Made by a program: the position numbers and the translations under genes. The notes below the pieces were generated by a model that saw nothing but the letters and a program-made list of their open reading frames with translations, ran no database searches and was not told the origin of the DNA. Below, in pieces: positions 1 through 8,966 of a stretch of DNA of 64,000 nt (position 1 is its first letter; every line of letters starts with the position of its first letter). The DNA is taken from NCBI RefSeq assembly GCF_017309385.1, contig NZ_JAFJMJ010000001.1, positions 3,844,001 to 3,908,000 on the forward strand, written 5' to 3'. The stretch is from Amycolatopsis sp. 195334CR (GTDB lineage Bacteria; Actinomycetota; Actinomycetes; Mycobacteriales; Pseudonocardiaceae).

Positions 1-1
1 G

Positions 2-1570
2 CGCTACGCGCCGTTCGCGCTGCAGACCGGTGCGCTCCCGATGAACGACGTGATGGCGCCGATGGGTTGCGCCCCCGCGGACTTCAACGAGGACGGCAGC
101 ACCGACCTGCTGGTCTACTACTGGGGCCGCACGCCGATCGTGTTCCTCGGCAAGCCCGAGGCGAAGGGCAAGCCGCTCGACGCCAACTGCTTCCTCCCGG
201 TCGAGCTGGTTCCCGGCGCCACCGCGGCGAAGTACAACGGTCCGCAGTGGAACAGCAACGCGGTCGCCATCGACGACTTCGACGGTGACGGGCACATCGA
301 CATCTACCTCGGGAACTACTTCCCGCACAGCCCGGTCCTCGACCCCTCGGTCAAGGGCGGCGTGGAGATGAACGACTCGCTGTCGAACGCCTCCAACGGC
401 GGCGAGGACTACTTCTTCCGCTGGACCGGCGCGAGCGCCACCGGCGTGCAGTACCAACAGCTGGACGACGTGATCCCGGTCGACCTGTCCAAGGGCTGGG
501 TGCTGGGTGCCGCGGCGAACGACGTCGACGGCGACCTGCTGCCCGAGCTGTACCTGGCGCAGGACCACGGCAAGGACGCCATGCTGCACAACCGGTCCAC
601 CCCGGGCAACATCAAGTTCGAGCCGATCGTGGACAGCAAGACCCCGCTGGTGCCGAAGTCCAAGCGCATCGGTGGCGACTCGTTCAAGGGCATGTCCGCG
701 GAGTGGGCCGACCTCGACCGCAACGGGCTGTACGACCTGTTCGTCAGCAACATCACCACCTCGTTCGGCATCGAGGAGAGCAACTTCCAGTTCATGAACA
801 CCTCGGGCAGCCAGTCGGAGCTGCGGGCGCAGCTGCAGGCCGGTGACGCGCCGTGGGAGGACAAGAGCACCGACCTCGGCACCGCGTGGTCCGGCTGGGC
901 CTGGGACATCAAGTCCGAGGACTTCAACAACAGCGGCAAGCCGGCCATCGCCCAGGCGACCGGGTTCGTCAAGGGTGAGATCAACCGCTGGCCGCAGCTG
1001 CAGGAGCTGGCCACCGCGAACGACCTGACCGTGCACGACCCCGCCTGGTGGCCGAACATGGTCAAGGGTGACGACGTGGCGGGCAGCCAGCGGCTGGCCT
1101 TCTTCGCCCCCAAGGCGGACGGTACCTTCGTCAACCTGTCCGAGCGGCTCGGCCTCGACGTGCCGGTGCCCACCCGCGGCATCGCCACCGGTGACGCCGA
1201 CGGTGACGGCCGGATCGACATGGCCGTGGCCCGCCAGTGGGACCAGCCGGTCTTCTACCAGAACACCGCGCCATCGGCCGGTGAGTTCCTCGGCCTGAAG
1301 CTGACCCACCCGGACGGTGCGCCGGTGGTCGGGGCCCAGGTCTGCGTGAAGACCGCCGACGGCCGGACGATCCTCGGCCGCGTCGACGGCGGCAGTGGCC
1401 ACTCGGGCAAGCGCAGCAACGACGTCCACATCGGACTCGGTGACGTGCAGGGCGCCCAGGAGGTCAAGGTGTGGTGGCGCGACCGCAACGGTCAGGCCCA
1501 CGAACAGGAACTGAAGCTGACCCCGGGCTGGCACTCGCTCCAGCTCGACACGCAGGCCAAGGAGAAGTGA
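2..1570 (+). CDS. unbV: Enediyne biosynthesis protein UnbV/E4 (5'-truncated)
   Basis: The reading frame is open from base 2 with no in-frame stop, so the gene enters from the left and its start lies outside the window (about 523 codons present; family members are usually somewhat longer). It carries repeated FG-GAP/VCBS-type calcium-loop motifs (DFNEDGSTD, DFDGDGHID, DVDGDLLPE, DLDRNGLYD, DADGDGRID), which suggest a beta-propeller. The last 80 or so residues match the ASPIC/UnbV domain (VVGAQVCVKTADGR through KVWWRDRNGQ). UnbV belongs to the warhead cassette shared by enediyne clusters; its biochemical role is unsettled. The stop is 3 nt before the ATG of unbU, so the pair is translationally linked. 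Family assignment is firm; the reaction is unknown. Confidence 0.9.
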   Translation, partial: RYAPFALQTGALPMNDVMAPMGCAPADFNEDGSTDLLVYYWGRTPIVFLGKPEAKGKPLDANCFLPVELVPGATAAKYNGPQWNSNAVAIDDFDGDGHIDIYLGNYFPHSPVLDPSVKGGVEMNDSLSNASNGGEDYFFRWTGASATGVQYQQLDDVIPVDLSKGWVLGAAANDVDGDLLPELYLAQDHGKDAMLHNRSTPGNIKFEPIVDSKTPLVPKSKRIGGDSFKGMSAEWADLDRNGLYDLFVSNITTSFGIEESNFQFMNTSGSQSELRAQLQAGDAPWEDKSTDLGTAWSGWAWDIKSEDFNNSGKPAIAQATGFVKGEINRWPQLQELATANDLTVHDPAWWPNMVKGDDVAGSQRLAFFAPKADGTFVNLSERLGLDVPVPTRGIATGDADGDGRIDMAVARQWDQPVFYQNTAPSAGEFLGLKLTHPDGAPVVGAQVCVKTADGRTILGRVDGGSGHSGKRSNDVHIGLGDVQGAQEVKVWWRDRNGQAHEQELKLTPGWHSLQLDTQAKEK

Positions 1571-1573
1571 GTC

Positions 1574-2650
1574 ATGGCCGAGCAGAAAACCAGCGCCCCG
1601 CCGCAGAAAACCGGCGCCCCGCCGCAGAACTCCGGCGGTCCGCCCCGCGACCCCAAGGTGATCACCGCCCTGCGCCGGTTCGCGATCTCGATGACCGTGT
1701 TCAACATCCTCGGGTACACCGTGCTCGGGTTCGAGCAGCCGTGGCTGTGGCCCTTCATCGCACTGGCCACCGGGTACACGGTGGAACTCGGGCTGGAGAT
1801 GATCAACGCCAGGGTCGAGGGCCGCGCCCCGCGCTTCCTCGGTAGCGGGTTCAAGGGCCTGGTGGAGTTCCTGTTCCCCGCGCACATCACCAGTCTCGCG
1901 GTGAACATGCTGACCTACCCCAACGACCAGATCCTGGTGATGCTGTTCGGCATCGTGGTCGCGGTGGGTGCGAAGTGGGTGCTGCGGGCGCCGGTCCGCG
2001 GCAGGCTGCGCCACTACATGAACCCGTCGAACTTCGGCATCGCGGTGATCCTGCTGGTGTTCCCGTGGGCGAGCATCGCGCCGCCCTACCACTTCACCGA
2101 GAACGTCTCCGGCGTGATCGACTGGCTGATCCCGGTACTGATCATCGTCGCGGGCACGATGCTGAACGCGAAGCTGACCGGCCGCATGTGGCTGATCTTC
2201 GGCTGGCTGAGCTTCTTCGCCCTGCAGTCGGTGGTCCGCGGCTGGTTGCTGGACACCGCGATCCTCGGTGCGCTGGGCACGATGACCGGCGTGGCGTTCG
2301 TGTTGTTCACCAACTACATGATCACCGACCCGGGGACCACGCCGTCGAAGCCGGGCTCGCAGTTCGCCTTCGGGGCCGGGGTGGCCACGCTGTACGGCGT
2401 GCTCACCGGGGCGGGGATCGCCTACGGGCTGTTCTTCGCCACGGCGGCGGTCTGCCTGATCCGCGGTGGTTTCCTCTGGGCGCTCCACTTCGTCAACAAG
2501 GCGCGGCTGCAGTTCGAGGCCGAGCAGAAGGCGGCGGCGGAGAAGGCGAAACTGGAAGCGGCGCCACCGGCGGAAACCGAGTCGCTCCCGGCTCCGGTTT
2601 CCATCGCGGCCAAGGCGGTCGATCCGCCACCGGCCGAGAAGGCGGCGTGA
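1574..2650 (+). CDS. unbU: Enediyne biosynthesis membrane protein UnbU/E5
   Basis: This 358-residue integral membrane protein follows unbV, as in other enediyne clusters. After a Pro/Gln-rich soluble N-terminus (TSAPPQKTGAPPQ) there are about eight hydrophobic segments, for example around SMTVFNILGYTVLGF, IAVILLVFPWASIA and GVATLYGVLTGAGIAYGLF. The C-terminal 45 residues are Ala/Glu/Lys/Pro-rich and probably cytosolic. An AAGGAGAAG ribosome site lies just upstream of the ATG. The UnbU family resembles RnfD/NqrB-type membrane subunits, so a redox or transport role is possible but unproven. The 3' end overlaps the GTG of the P450 gene by 4 nt, which indicates one operon. Assignment rests on family resemblance plus gene order. 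Confidence 0.87.
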   Translation: MAEQKTSAPPQKTGAPPQNSGGPPRDPKVITALRRFAISMTVFNILGYTVLGFEQPWLWPFIALATGYTVELGLEMINARVEGRAPRFLGSGFKGLVEFLFPAHITSLAVNMLTYPNDQILVMLFGIVVAVGAKWVLRAPVRGRLRHYMNPSNFGIAVILLVFPWASIAPPYHFTENVSGVIDWLIPVLIIVAGTMLNAKLTGRMWLIFGWLSFFALQSVVRGWLLDTAILGALGTMTGVAFVLFTNYMITDPGTTPSKPGSQFAFGAGVATLYGVLTGAGIAYGLFFATAAVCLIRGGFLWALHFVNKARLQFEAEQKAAAEKAKLEAAPPAETESLPAPVSIAAKAVDPPPAEKAA

Positions 2651-4029
2651 GCCTGCGGAAGCGGACTCGGGTTTCCGGCGGCACCCCTCGACGGGTGCCG
2701 CCGGGCCCGCCCCGGTCCGCGACCTTCCGGTTGCTCAAGCACCTGGCGGGTGACCGGCTCCGGCTGATGTCGGAAGCGGCGGACACCTACGGCGACGCGG
2801 TCCGGATGGCCATCGGGCCGAAGACGTTGTACTTCTTCAACCACCCGGACCCGGCGAAGTACGTGCTGGCCGACAACGCGTCGAACTACCACAAGGGAAT
2901 CGGCCTGGTGCAGGCGAAGCGGGCGCTCGGGGACGGCCTGCTCACCAGTGAGGGCCAGCTCTGGCGCAAGCAGCGCAAGATCATCCAGCCGGCGTTCCAG
3001 CACAAGCGGATCGTGGGGCAGGCCGGGATCGTGGCCGAGGAGGGCGCGAAACTGGTCGACCGCCTCCGCGCGCGGGCCGGTGGGGAGCCGGTCGACATCA
3101 CGCAGGAGATGACCGGGCTCACCCTCGGGGTGCTCGGCCGGACCCTGCTCGACGCCGACCTCGGCGCGTTCGACGCGGTGGGCCACTCGTTCGAAGCCGT
3201 GCAGGACCAGGCGATGTTCGAGATGGTCACGCTGTCGATGGTGCCGATGTGGGTGCCGTTGCCCAAGCAGCTGCGCTTCCGCGCGGCACGGCGGGAACTG
3301 CAGCGCGTGGTCGACGCACTGGTCGCCCACCGCGACGCCGCCGGCGGCGCCATCGGCGATGATGTCCTTTCGCGACTGATCGTGTCCACCAGGGAGGAAG
3401 CGGATCCGGCGGTCGGCGAGCAGCGCATGCGGGACGAGCTGGTCACCCTGCTGCTGGCCGGTCACGAAACGACGGCGAGCACGTTGAGCTGGTCGCTGCA
3501 CCTGCTCGACAAGCACCCGGAAGTGGCGGAACGCCTTCGGGCGGAAGCCATCGAGGTGCTCGGCGACCGGTTGCCGCAACACGAGGACATCCGGAAGCTG
3601 GTGTACACCAACCAGGTCATCTCGGAAGCGATGCGCCTGTACCCGCCGGTGTGGATCCTGCCAAGGCTCGCACTGGAGGACGACGAGATCGCCGGTTACC
3701 ACGTGCCGGCGGGTTCGGATGTGGTGGTGTGCCCGTACACCCTGCACCGGCACCCGGCCTTCTGGGACCGCCCGGCCGAGTTCGACCCGGACCGCTTCGC
3801 CCCGGACGCCACCGCGGGCAGGCCGCGGTACGCCTACATCCCGTTCGGTGCGGGCCCGCGGTTCTGCGTCGGGAACAGCCTCGGCTTGATGGAGGCGGTG
3901 TTCGTGCTGGCGATGATCGCCAGGGAACTGACGCTCACCGGGGTTCCCGGCCACCAGGCCGTCGCGGAACCGATGCTCTCGCTGCGCGCGAAAGGCGGTC
4001 TGCCGATGACCGTGCGCAAGGCGGAATGA
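2647..4029 (+). CDS. Cytochrome P450 (E7-like warhead tailoring)
   Basis: The GTG at 2647 overlaps the unbU stop (GTGA), giving a 460-residue protein; longer in-frame extensions upstream run through unbU and are rejected. Visible P450 landmarks are the I-helix AGHETTAS, the K-helix ExxR (EAMR), and the heme loop FGAGPRFCVGNS with the ligand cysteine near residue 407. At 460 residues it is longer than typical 400-residue bacterial class I P450s and looks like the CYP102/fatty-acid-hydroxylase-like type. Its place directly after unbV-unbU and before the E8/E9-like pair matches the conserved P450 (E7) of nine-membered enediyne clusters; oxidation of the nascent core is an inference. No ferredoxin gene is visible nearby. 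Confidence 0.88.
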   Translation: MSLRKRTRVSGGTPRRVPPGPPRSATFRLLKHLAGDRLRLMSEAADTYGDAVRMAIGPKTLYFFNHPDPAKYVLADNASNYHKGIGLVQAKRALGDGLLTSEGQLWRKQRKIIQPAFQHKRIVGQAGIVAEEGAKLVDRLRARAGGEPVDITQEMTGLTLGVLGRTLLDADLGAFDAVGHSFEAVQDQAMFEMVTLSMVPMWVPLPKQLRFRAARRELQRVVDALVAHRDAAGGAIGDDVLSRLIVSTREEADPAVGEQRMRDELVTLLLAGHETTASTLSWSLHLLDKHPEVAERLRAEAIEVLGDRLPQHEDIRKLVYTNQVISEAMRLYPPVWILPRLALEDDEIAGYHVPAGSDVVVCPYTLHRHPAFWDRPAEFDPDRFAPDATAGRPRYAYIPFGAGPRFCVGNSLGLMEAVFVLAMIARELTLTGVPGHQAVAEPMLSLRAKGGLPMTVRKAE

Positions 4030-4095
4030 CGGCCGGCGGGTCCCCGCCTCCCACCCCACGGGGACCCGCCCGGCTCCTTCCCATCCCGGGAGCAT

Positions 4096-4148
4096 GCAGT
4101 GAATGTGGCTTTCACAGCACATTCCGCAGCCAATGCCACATTCACAGC
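4096..4148. repeat. Intergenic palindrome A, copy 1 (degenerate)
   Basis: The arms are GCAGTGAATGTGGCT and TGCCACATTCACAGC, separated by a poorly paired middle. It is the most decayed of six related intergenic palindromes in this window (others at 13737, 27334, 34700, 45897 and 56958). It lies between the P450 stop and the next gene. Confidence 0.75.
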
Positions 4149-4306
4149 ACCACGCGGCACCCACCCCACCCCCGGCACCCAACCGCCACCCGGCGACGAA
4201 ACGGGACCAAACGACCCACCCATCCCCGGCACCAAACCGGCAGCCGGGAACGAGACGGGACCACCCAGCCAACCTCACCTCCCCATCCCCGGTCCCAAGC
4301 CAAAAC

Positions 4307-4365
4307 ACGGCGAAGACCCCGAAGTCAAGGCATCTTTCCCGCCTTGACTTCGGGGTCTTCGCCGT
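4307..4365. terminator. 25-bp hairpin B, copy 1
   Basis: The stem is ACGGCGAAGACCCCGAAGTC followed by AAGGC, pairing perfectly with its complement around the 9-nt loop ATCTTTCCC. No T-tract follows, as is common for high-GC terminators. It would end transcripts from the P450 operon, although the next gene on the same strand continues the E-type set. Confidence 0.7.
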
Positions 4366-4477
4366 AGTCACACTCAAAAACCGGGGTGGCTCGCCCGCCA
4401 AAGGACAACCCAGAAGACGCCCCCCGAACCCCCGCCCTGATCGAATGGAAAGCAAGGTCCGTAGAGAGGAGACGCCC

Positions 4478-5047
4478 GTGGACGCGGCCAATCCCGACGC
4501 GCGTGCGGTCAAGGTGATGACGCTCGAGGCGTACGCCGACACGATCGTTCCCGGCGAGAAGCGCCATCCCGAAGACCATGCCATCGCCGGGGTTTCCGAG
4601 GGGCCCGGCTCGGTCGAGGCCGGCGCCATCGAGCTGCTGGAGACCGAGGCCACCGGGGTCACCGCCGGGCTGGACTTCCTCGTGCCGATGCTCAACGGGC
4701 ACGCCAAGGCCTACGCCGATGAGCACAACAAGACCCTCGACGAAACCCTCCCCGAGTTCGTCGCACTGTCCTATGAGGACCGGGTCCAGCTCATCCTGAA
4801 GCTGACCAAGAACGGCCACCCGGAGAAGGACGGCTGGGTCAGCCTGGCCCTGTTCTGCAACATGGCCTTCGACAGCGCCCCGCACCTGAGCACCGCGCAG
4901 GCACTCGCCGACGGGCACCCCGGCCTCCGCGCGATGGGCATCACCACCCCCGACGCCGACGGCCTCTGGCGCTTCCCCAACTACTCCTACGGCCGCAAGC
5001 TCGCCGAACTCCACCCGGACACCACGCCCTCAGGGAGCCCCGCATGA
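4478..5047 (+). CDS. Small conserved enediyne-cluster protein (E8/DUF5987-like)
   Basis: I place the start at the GTG at 4478, which has GAGGAG 6 nt upstream; an in-frame ATG at 4445 lacks a good ribosome site. The product is 189 residues, soluble, and acidic, with no signal peptide visible. It resembles the short partner proteins found next to GMC oxidoreductases (gluconate-dehydrogenase-subunit-3-like), and by position the E8 protein of nine-membered enediyne clusters. Its stop overlaps the GMC gene (ATGA), strongly suggesting that the two act together, perhaps as a partner subunit. No catalytic motif can be pointed to. The family label is from memory and moderately secure. Confidence 0.65.
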   Translation: MDAANPDARAVKVMTLEAYADTIVPGEKRHPEDHAIAGVSEGPGSVEAGAIELLETEATGVTAGLDFLVPMLNGHAKAYADEHNKTLDETLPEFVALSYEDRVQLILKLTKNGHPEKDGWVSLALFCNMAFDSAPHLSTAQALADGHPGLRAMGITTPDADGLWRFPNYSYGRKLAELHPDTTPSGSPA

Positions 5048-6696
5048 CCAGCGACAAGACCGAGGTCCTCATCGTCGGCAGCGGTTTCGGCGGTGCCATC
5101 GCGGCCTACCACCTCGCCGCCGGCGGGGCCAAGGTCACCGTGCTCGAACGCGGCCCGTGGCTGGAGACCAAGGACTTCGACCACGACTTCCTGCTCGGCT
5201 CCTCCTACACCAGGGCGTTCGACTTCGTCGTCGGTGACGGGATGAGCGTGCTCGGCGGCAACTGCGTCGGCGGCGGCAGCGTGGTCTACTTCGCCGCGAT
5301 GCCCCGCGCGCCGCGGTTCGTCTTCGAGCGCCACGGCAGCATCGGCCGTCGCATGTGGCCGGCCGAGATCAGCCGCGACACCCTCGACCCGTGGTACGAC
5401 CGGGTCGCCGAGGCCATCCCGGTCACCCAGCAGGACTGGAACGACGTCACCTACTCCGGCGGGCTGTGGGCCGCCGCCTGCCACCACTCCGGCCGCACCG
5501 CGAACCCGACCCCGGTCGCCATCGACAACGCCAAGTGCACCAACTGCAACTGGATGATGGGCGGCTGCCGGTTCGACGCGAAGCGCTCGATGCTGACCAA
5601 CTACCTGCCCGCCGCGATCTCGCACGGCGCCACCATCCGCCCGCTGCACGAGGTGCAGAAGATCGAGCGCACGCACGACGGCGGCTACCGGGTGCACTAC
5701 AACATCGTCGACGAGGTCGACTACCGCGTGCACAGCGAGAGCGGCGTGATCGAGGCGAAGATCGTCATCCTGGCCGCCGGCGCCGGGGCCACCCCGGTGA
5801 TCCTGCAGCGCTCGGAGGAGGCGCTGGGCAAGATGCCGCACGGCGTCGGCCGCTACTTCTCCGGCAACGGCGAGCGCCTGAACACCGCGATCCTCAACGA
5901 GGACAAGGTGCGCGAGGTGCTCGGACTGTCCCGTGAGGACGGTCTGGCGTACGAGGCGAACCAGATCGGCAAGGGCCCGACCGTGGCCTGCTGGGACCGG
6001 CTCGACGAGAAGCTGCCCGAGTACTCGCGGTACTCGATGGAGCAGCTGTACTTCCCGCCCGGCCTCGGCACCATCCTCGCCCAGGTCCCCGGCGGCGACG
6101 CGCCGACCTGGTTCGGCAAGGAGAAGAAGGAGATCCTCAAGCGCTGGCGGTCGTGGCTGACCATCTTCCTGATGACCGAGGACGACAACGAGGGCGTCTT
6201 CGGCCCGCCGCCGCCCACCGGCAACGCCTTCCGCGTCTCGCAGCAGATGCTCGGCCGCGGCGCGCTGAAGTACGACCCGACGCCGAACACGCTCAGTGGC
6301 TGGGCCAAGGCCGACGCCGAGGTCAAGGAGATCATGGAGAAGGACGGCCTGGCCACCATCGCGCCGTGGACGAACGACGTGGTCGGCGCCTACACGGTGC
6401 ACCCGCTGGCGTCCTGCCGCATCGGCGACGACGCGGGCACCTCGGCGCTGCACCCGAACCACGAGCTGCGCGACCACCCCGGCATCTTCGTCACGGACGG
6501 CTCCGCGGTGCCCGGTGCGCTCACCGTCAACCCGGCGATGACCATCGCCGCGCTCGCCGAACGCGCTGTTCCCGGAATTGTCAAGGCCGCACAAAATCGC
6601 GGAATCGACGTAAAGTACGGCGCACCGTCGCCGGACGGATCGATCAGCGGACGGCGCGGCGTGACCAAGTTGGCTCTGAGTCTGGCGGGAGACTGA
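5044..6696 (+). CDS. GMC-family FAD oxidoreductase (E9-like)
   Basis: This 550-residue protein begins with an ADP-binding fold (VGSGFGGAIAAYHLAAGG, then an ERG strand end) and ends with the GMC signature around VNPAMTIAALAER, preceded by the conserved histidine segment YTVHPLASCRIG. That arrangement is cholesterol-oxidase-like. Near residue 165 is a C-x2-C-x5-C patch (CTNCNWMMGGC) of the kind seen in a subset of GMC enzymes. It is translationally coupled to the upstream 189-residue gene, and a membrane protein follows 4 nt later. By order (E4-E5-P450-E8-GMC) it corresponds to the E9 oxidoreductase of nine-membered enediynes. Oxidation of a core hydroxyl is an inference. Confidence 0.87.
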   Translation: MTSDKTEVLIVGSGFGGAIAAYHLAAGGAKVTVLERGPWLETKDFDHDFLLGSSYTRAFDFVVGDGMSVLGGNCVGGGSVVYFAAMPRAPRFVFERHGSIGRRMWPAEISRDTLDPWYDRVAEAIPVTQQDWNDVTYSGGLWAAACHHSGRTANPTPVAIDNAKCTNCNWMMGGCRFDAKRSMLTNYLPAAISHGATIRPLHEVQKIERTHDGGYRVHYNIVDEVDYRVHSESGVIEAKIVILAAGAGATPVILQRSEEALGKMPHGVGRYFSGNGERLNTAILNEDKVREVLGLSREDGLAYEANQIGKGPTVACWDRLDEKLPEYSRYSMEQLYFPPGLGTILAQVPGGDAPTWFGKEKKEILKRWRSWLTIFLMTEDDNEGVFGPPPPTGNAFRVSQQMLGRGALKYDPTPNTLSGWAKADAEVKEIMEKDGLATIAPWTNDVVGAYTVHPLASCRIGDDAGTSALHPNHELRDHPGIFVTDGSAVPGALTVNPAMTIAALAERAVPGIVKAAQNRGIDVKYGAPSPDGSISGRRGVTKLALSLAGD

Positions 6697-6700
6697 AACG

Positions 6701-7294
6701 ATGGCGGAAACGCGGACCTCAGGCGGCTGGAAGGCGTTCAGCGCGAAGCTGAACACCGACTGGCACAAGCCCGCTCTGCTGCTGTACAGCGTGGTCGTGC
6801 TGGCGCACTGGGCCGAGCACATCGCCCAGGCCATCCAGGTCTACGGCCTCGGCTGGCCGCTGCCGGAAGCCAGGGGCGTGCTCGGTATGCCATTTCCCTG
6901 GCTGGTTACCTCCGAATGGATGCACTACGGTTACGCCATTCTGATGATGGTGAGCTTCATCATTCTTCGCCACGGTTTTGTCGGCCGGTCGAAGACGTGG
7001 TGGAAGGTCGCCATGTGGATCCAGGTCTGGCACCACTTCGAGCACCTGCTCCTGCTGCTGCAGGCGCTCACCGGGGCGAACCTGATGGGCGGGGCGAAGC
7101 CGATCAGCATCGCGCAGCTGCTGATCCCGCGGGTCGAGCTGCACCTGTTCTACAACACCATCGTCTTCATCCCGATGGTGATCGCGATGATCTACCACCT
7201 GCGCCCGAGCGCCGAGGAGCGGGCGATGATGCGCTGCGCCTGCGCGCTGCGGCACGTCGAACCGGCCGAGAAGCCCAAGGCCGGGGTGGCCTGA
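6701..7294 (+). CDS. His-rich four-helix membrane protein, function unknown
   Basis: This 197-residue protein has about four hydrophobic segments (LLLYSVVVLAHW, YGYAILMMVSFIIL, a segment around WIQVWHHFEHLLLLLQ, and FYNTIVFIPMVIAMIYHL). Histidines are clustered at membrane boundaries: HWAEH in the first helix, WHHFEH in the third and VELHLFYN before the fourth. HxxEH-type pairs recall membrane metal sites (fatty-acid hydroxylase/desaturase or heme-binding proteins), but I do not recognise the family. It sits 4 nt after the GMC gene and 2 nt before another membrane protein, so it probably serves the same oxidative steps or anchors them at the membrane. Confidence 0.7.
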   Translation: MAETRTSGGWKAFSAKLNTDWHKPALLLYSVVVLAHWAEHIAQAIQVYGLGWPLPEARGVLGMPFPWLVTSEWMHYGYAILMMVSFIILRHGFVGRSKTWWKVAMWIQVWHHFEHLLLLLQALTGANLMGGAKPISIAQLLIPRVELHLFYNTIVFIPMVIAMIYHLRPSAEERAMMRCACALRHVEPAEKPKAGVA

Positions 7295-7296
7295 CC

Positions 7297-7893
7297 ATGT
7301 CGCGGGTGACGCAGGGTCCGCACGACCACGTGATCACCTTCGGCGTCACCACCGGCACGCTCTGGTTGCAGGTGCTGCTGGTCGCCGCCGCGCTCACCGT
7401 CGCCGCCTGCGCGCTGGTCCGCCCGTTCTTCGCCGAACAGGAGCGGGTCGCGCGCGTGGCGGTGGCGTGGGCGGCGGCGGTGGCCGGCGTGCTCACCCTG
7501 CTGCTCACCGACGGCCTCGACCTGCCGCGGCAGTTCGCCGTGCTGTTCCTGGCCGGGCTCGGTGTGCCGCTGTTCCTGGCGCGCCACACCGAACCGCCGG
7601 CCACGGCACCGCTGCGGGTGGTCCACCACCTGACGCCGTGGGTGCTGCTGGCCGCGGCGACCGGCGCCAGCGTCGAGTTCGCTCGAGCCTGGCTCGGGGC
7701 GGGCTCGGACCGGGCCGGAGTGCTGCTCAACACCGGGCTCGTGATCGCCATGGTCGGGCTGTCCTGGTTCGCCGTCTGGCGGCCCGCTCCCGGCCGGGCC
7801 AAGGCGCTGGTGAACACCGTGGGCTGGGCGCTGGCCAGCGCCGTGGTCGCGGGCACCGCGCACGTCGCCACCTTGACCGTGGCCGCCGGGTAG
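7297..7893 (+). CDS. Polytopic membrane protein, function unknown
   Basis: The protein is 198 residues with about six hydrophobic segments (for example LWLQVLLVAAALTVAA, AVAGVLTLLLTDG and GWALASAVVAGTAHVATLTV). An HDH motif lies near the N-terminus and a double His (VVHHLTPW) before the fourth helix. It starts 2 nt after the preceding membrane-protein gene. The composition (alternating Ala/Leu/Val helices, short loops) fits a small integral membrane subunit, and the two adjacent proteins may form one complex. No family could be recognised and no transport motif is visible. Confidence 0.65.
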   Translation: MSRVTQGPHDHVITFGVTTGTLWLQVLLVAAALTVAACALVRPFFAEQERVARVAVAWAAAVAGVLTLLLTDGLDLPRQFAVLFLAGLGVPLFLARHTEPPATAPLRVVHHLTPWVLLAAATGASVEFARAWLGAGSDRAGVLLNTGLVIAMVGLSWFAVWRPAPGRAKALVNTVGWALASAVVAGTAHVATLTVAAG

Positions 7894-7928
7894 CCGTCTC
7901 GGTGGCCTCTCCCGACGAAGGGGTCACC

Positions 7929-8966
7929 ATGACACCGTTGCCGATCCGGCTCGCGCTGCGCCGCACCCTCAAACAGGTCCGCCACGTGCGGCCGGTCCGG
8001 CCACGGAGCGCGACCGGACTGGTCAAAGCCGTCTACCGCCAGGTCGAGCGGGACTTCGGCATGCTGGCGCCGCCGACCGCGCTGCACTCGCCCGCGCCGG
8101 AGGTGCTCGCCGCGGCCTGGACGATCCTGCGCGAGTCGCTGATCGCCGGGCGCACGGCGAGCCGGGCCGCGAAGGAGGCCGTGGCCTCGGCGGTTTCGGT
8201 GCGCAACGCCTGCCCGTACTGCGTCGAGGTGCACAGCGCCACGATGGCCGGGCTGATGTCCACAACGGACGCCGCGGCGATCTCCGAGGACAACGTCGAC
8301 GCCGTCACCGACCCGGAGATCCGGGCGGTCGCGGCCTGGGCGCGCGGGGACGGCTCGGTGGAGCTGCCCGCCGCGCAGGCGGCCGAGCTGATCGCGGTGG
8401 CGTTCACCTTCGAGTACCTCAACCGCGTGGTGCACGTGTTCCTCGGTTCGTCCCCGTTGCCGCCCGAGGTGCCGGAGAACGCGAAGGAGTTCGTACGCGG
8501 CATGCTCGGGCGGTTCCTGCGCCCCAGTGCGGAACCCGTTCCGGGGGCCGCACTCGACCTGCTTCCCGGTGGTGGCGAAGCGCCGGACTGGGCGGACGGC
8601 GTGCTCGGCGACGCCTTCGCGCGCGCGTTCACCGCGTTCGGGAAGGCGGGGGAGCGCGCGCTCTCGGCCGGGGTTCGAGAACTGGTCGAAGGCCAGTTGC
8701 GCGAGTGGAACGGCGAGTCGAAGGGCCTGAGCCGCGCGTGGGTGGAACCGCTGGTTTCCGCGTTGCCCGAACATGATCGGGCCGCCGCCCGCTTCGCCCT
8801 GCTCACCGCGTTCTCCGCGTACCAGGTCAACGAGTCCATTGTGGAACAAGTGCCCGGCGGTGACGTCGTGGTGGTGGAAATCGCCTCCTGGGCTGCCTTT
8901 TCCGCGGCCCGCCGGGCGGTGGAGCTGCGCGGGGTGAGGGCGGGAAAGGAGAAGACCGCCCGCTGA
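7929..8966 (+). CDS. AhpD/carboxymuconolactone-decarboxylase-like protein
   Basis: The ATG at 7929 has GAAGGGG 5 nt upstream; the open frame extends further 5' but overlaps the previous gene in another frame. The 345-residue protein contains the AhpD-type active site CPYCVEVHSATM (Cys95, Cys98, His102) in its N-terminal third. The family normally couples a dithiol to peroxide or thiol redox chemistry, or acts as a decarboxylase. The C-terminal half is less conserved to my eye. It is the last gene of the left operon. In a locus making a thiol-activated, radical-forming drug, a protective redox role is plausible but is inference. Confidence 0.75.
   Translation: MTPLPIRLALRRTLKQVRHVRPVRPRSATGLVKAVYRQVERDFGMLAPPTALHSPAPEVLAAAWTILRESLIAGRTASRAAKEAVASAVSVRNACPYCVEVHSATMAGLMSTTDAAAISEDNVDAVTDPEIRAVAAWARGDGSVELPAAQAAELIAVAFTFEYLNRVVHVFLGSSPLPPEVPENAKEFVRGMLGRFLRPSAEPVPGAALDLLPGGGEAPDWADGVLGDAFARAFTAFGKAGERALSAGVRELVEGQLREWNGESKGLSRAWVEPLVSALPEHDRAAARFALLTAFSAYQVNESIVEQVPGGDVVVVEIASWAAFSAARRAVELRGVRAGKEKTAR

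Larger units (their letters stand above)
4030..4477. repeat. Composite intergenic repeat, copy 1
   Basis: This 448-nt gap holds no gene. It contains palindrome A (4096-4148), about two copies of a roughly 50-nt C-rich unit (CGGCACCCAACCGCC, then GACGAAACGGGACCA; 4165-4290), and a perfect 25-bp hairpin (4307-4365) followed by AGTCACACTCAAAAACCGG. The same series recurs at 27334-27740, reversed at 34520-34752, and shortened at 52430-52600. The proline-rich open frames that run through it are artefacts of the C-rich unit. Confidence 0.8.

Noticed and set aside
4099..4347. Proline/threonine-rich small open frames in the C-rich intergenic stretches (also at 27444-27698 and 52256-52486)
   Set aside because: They are translations of the ~50-nt C-rich repeat and hairpin B, differ in frame between copies, and lack a ribosome site.
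2422..4707. A 761-residue minus-strand frame across the P450 and the intergenic repeat
   Set aside because: It is antisense to a clear P450, its composition is compatible only with third-position GC bias, and it runs through palindromes and C-rich repeats.
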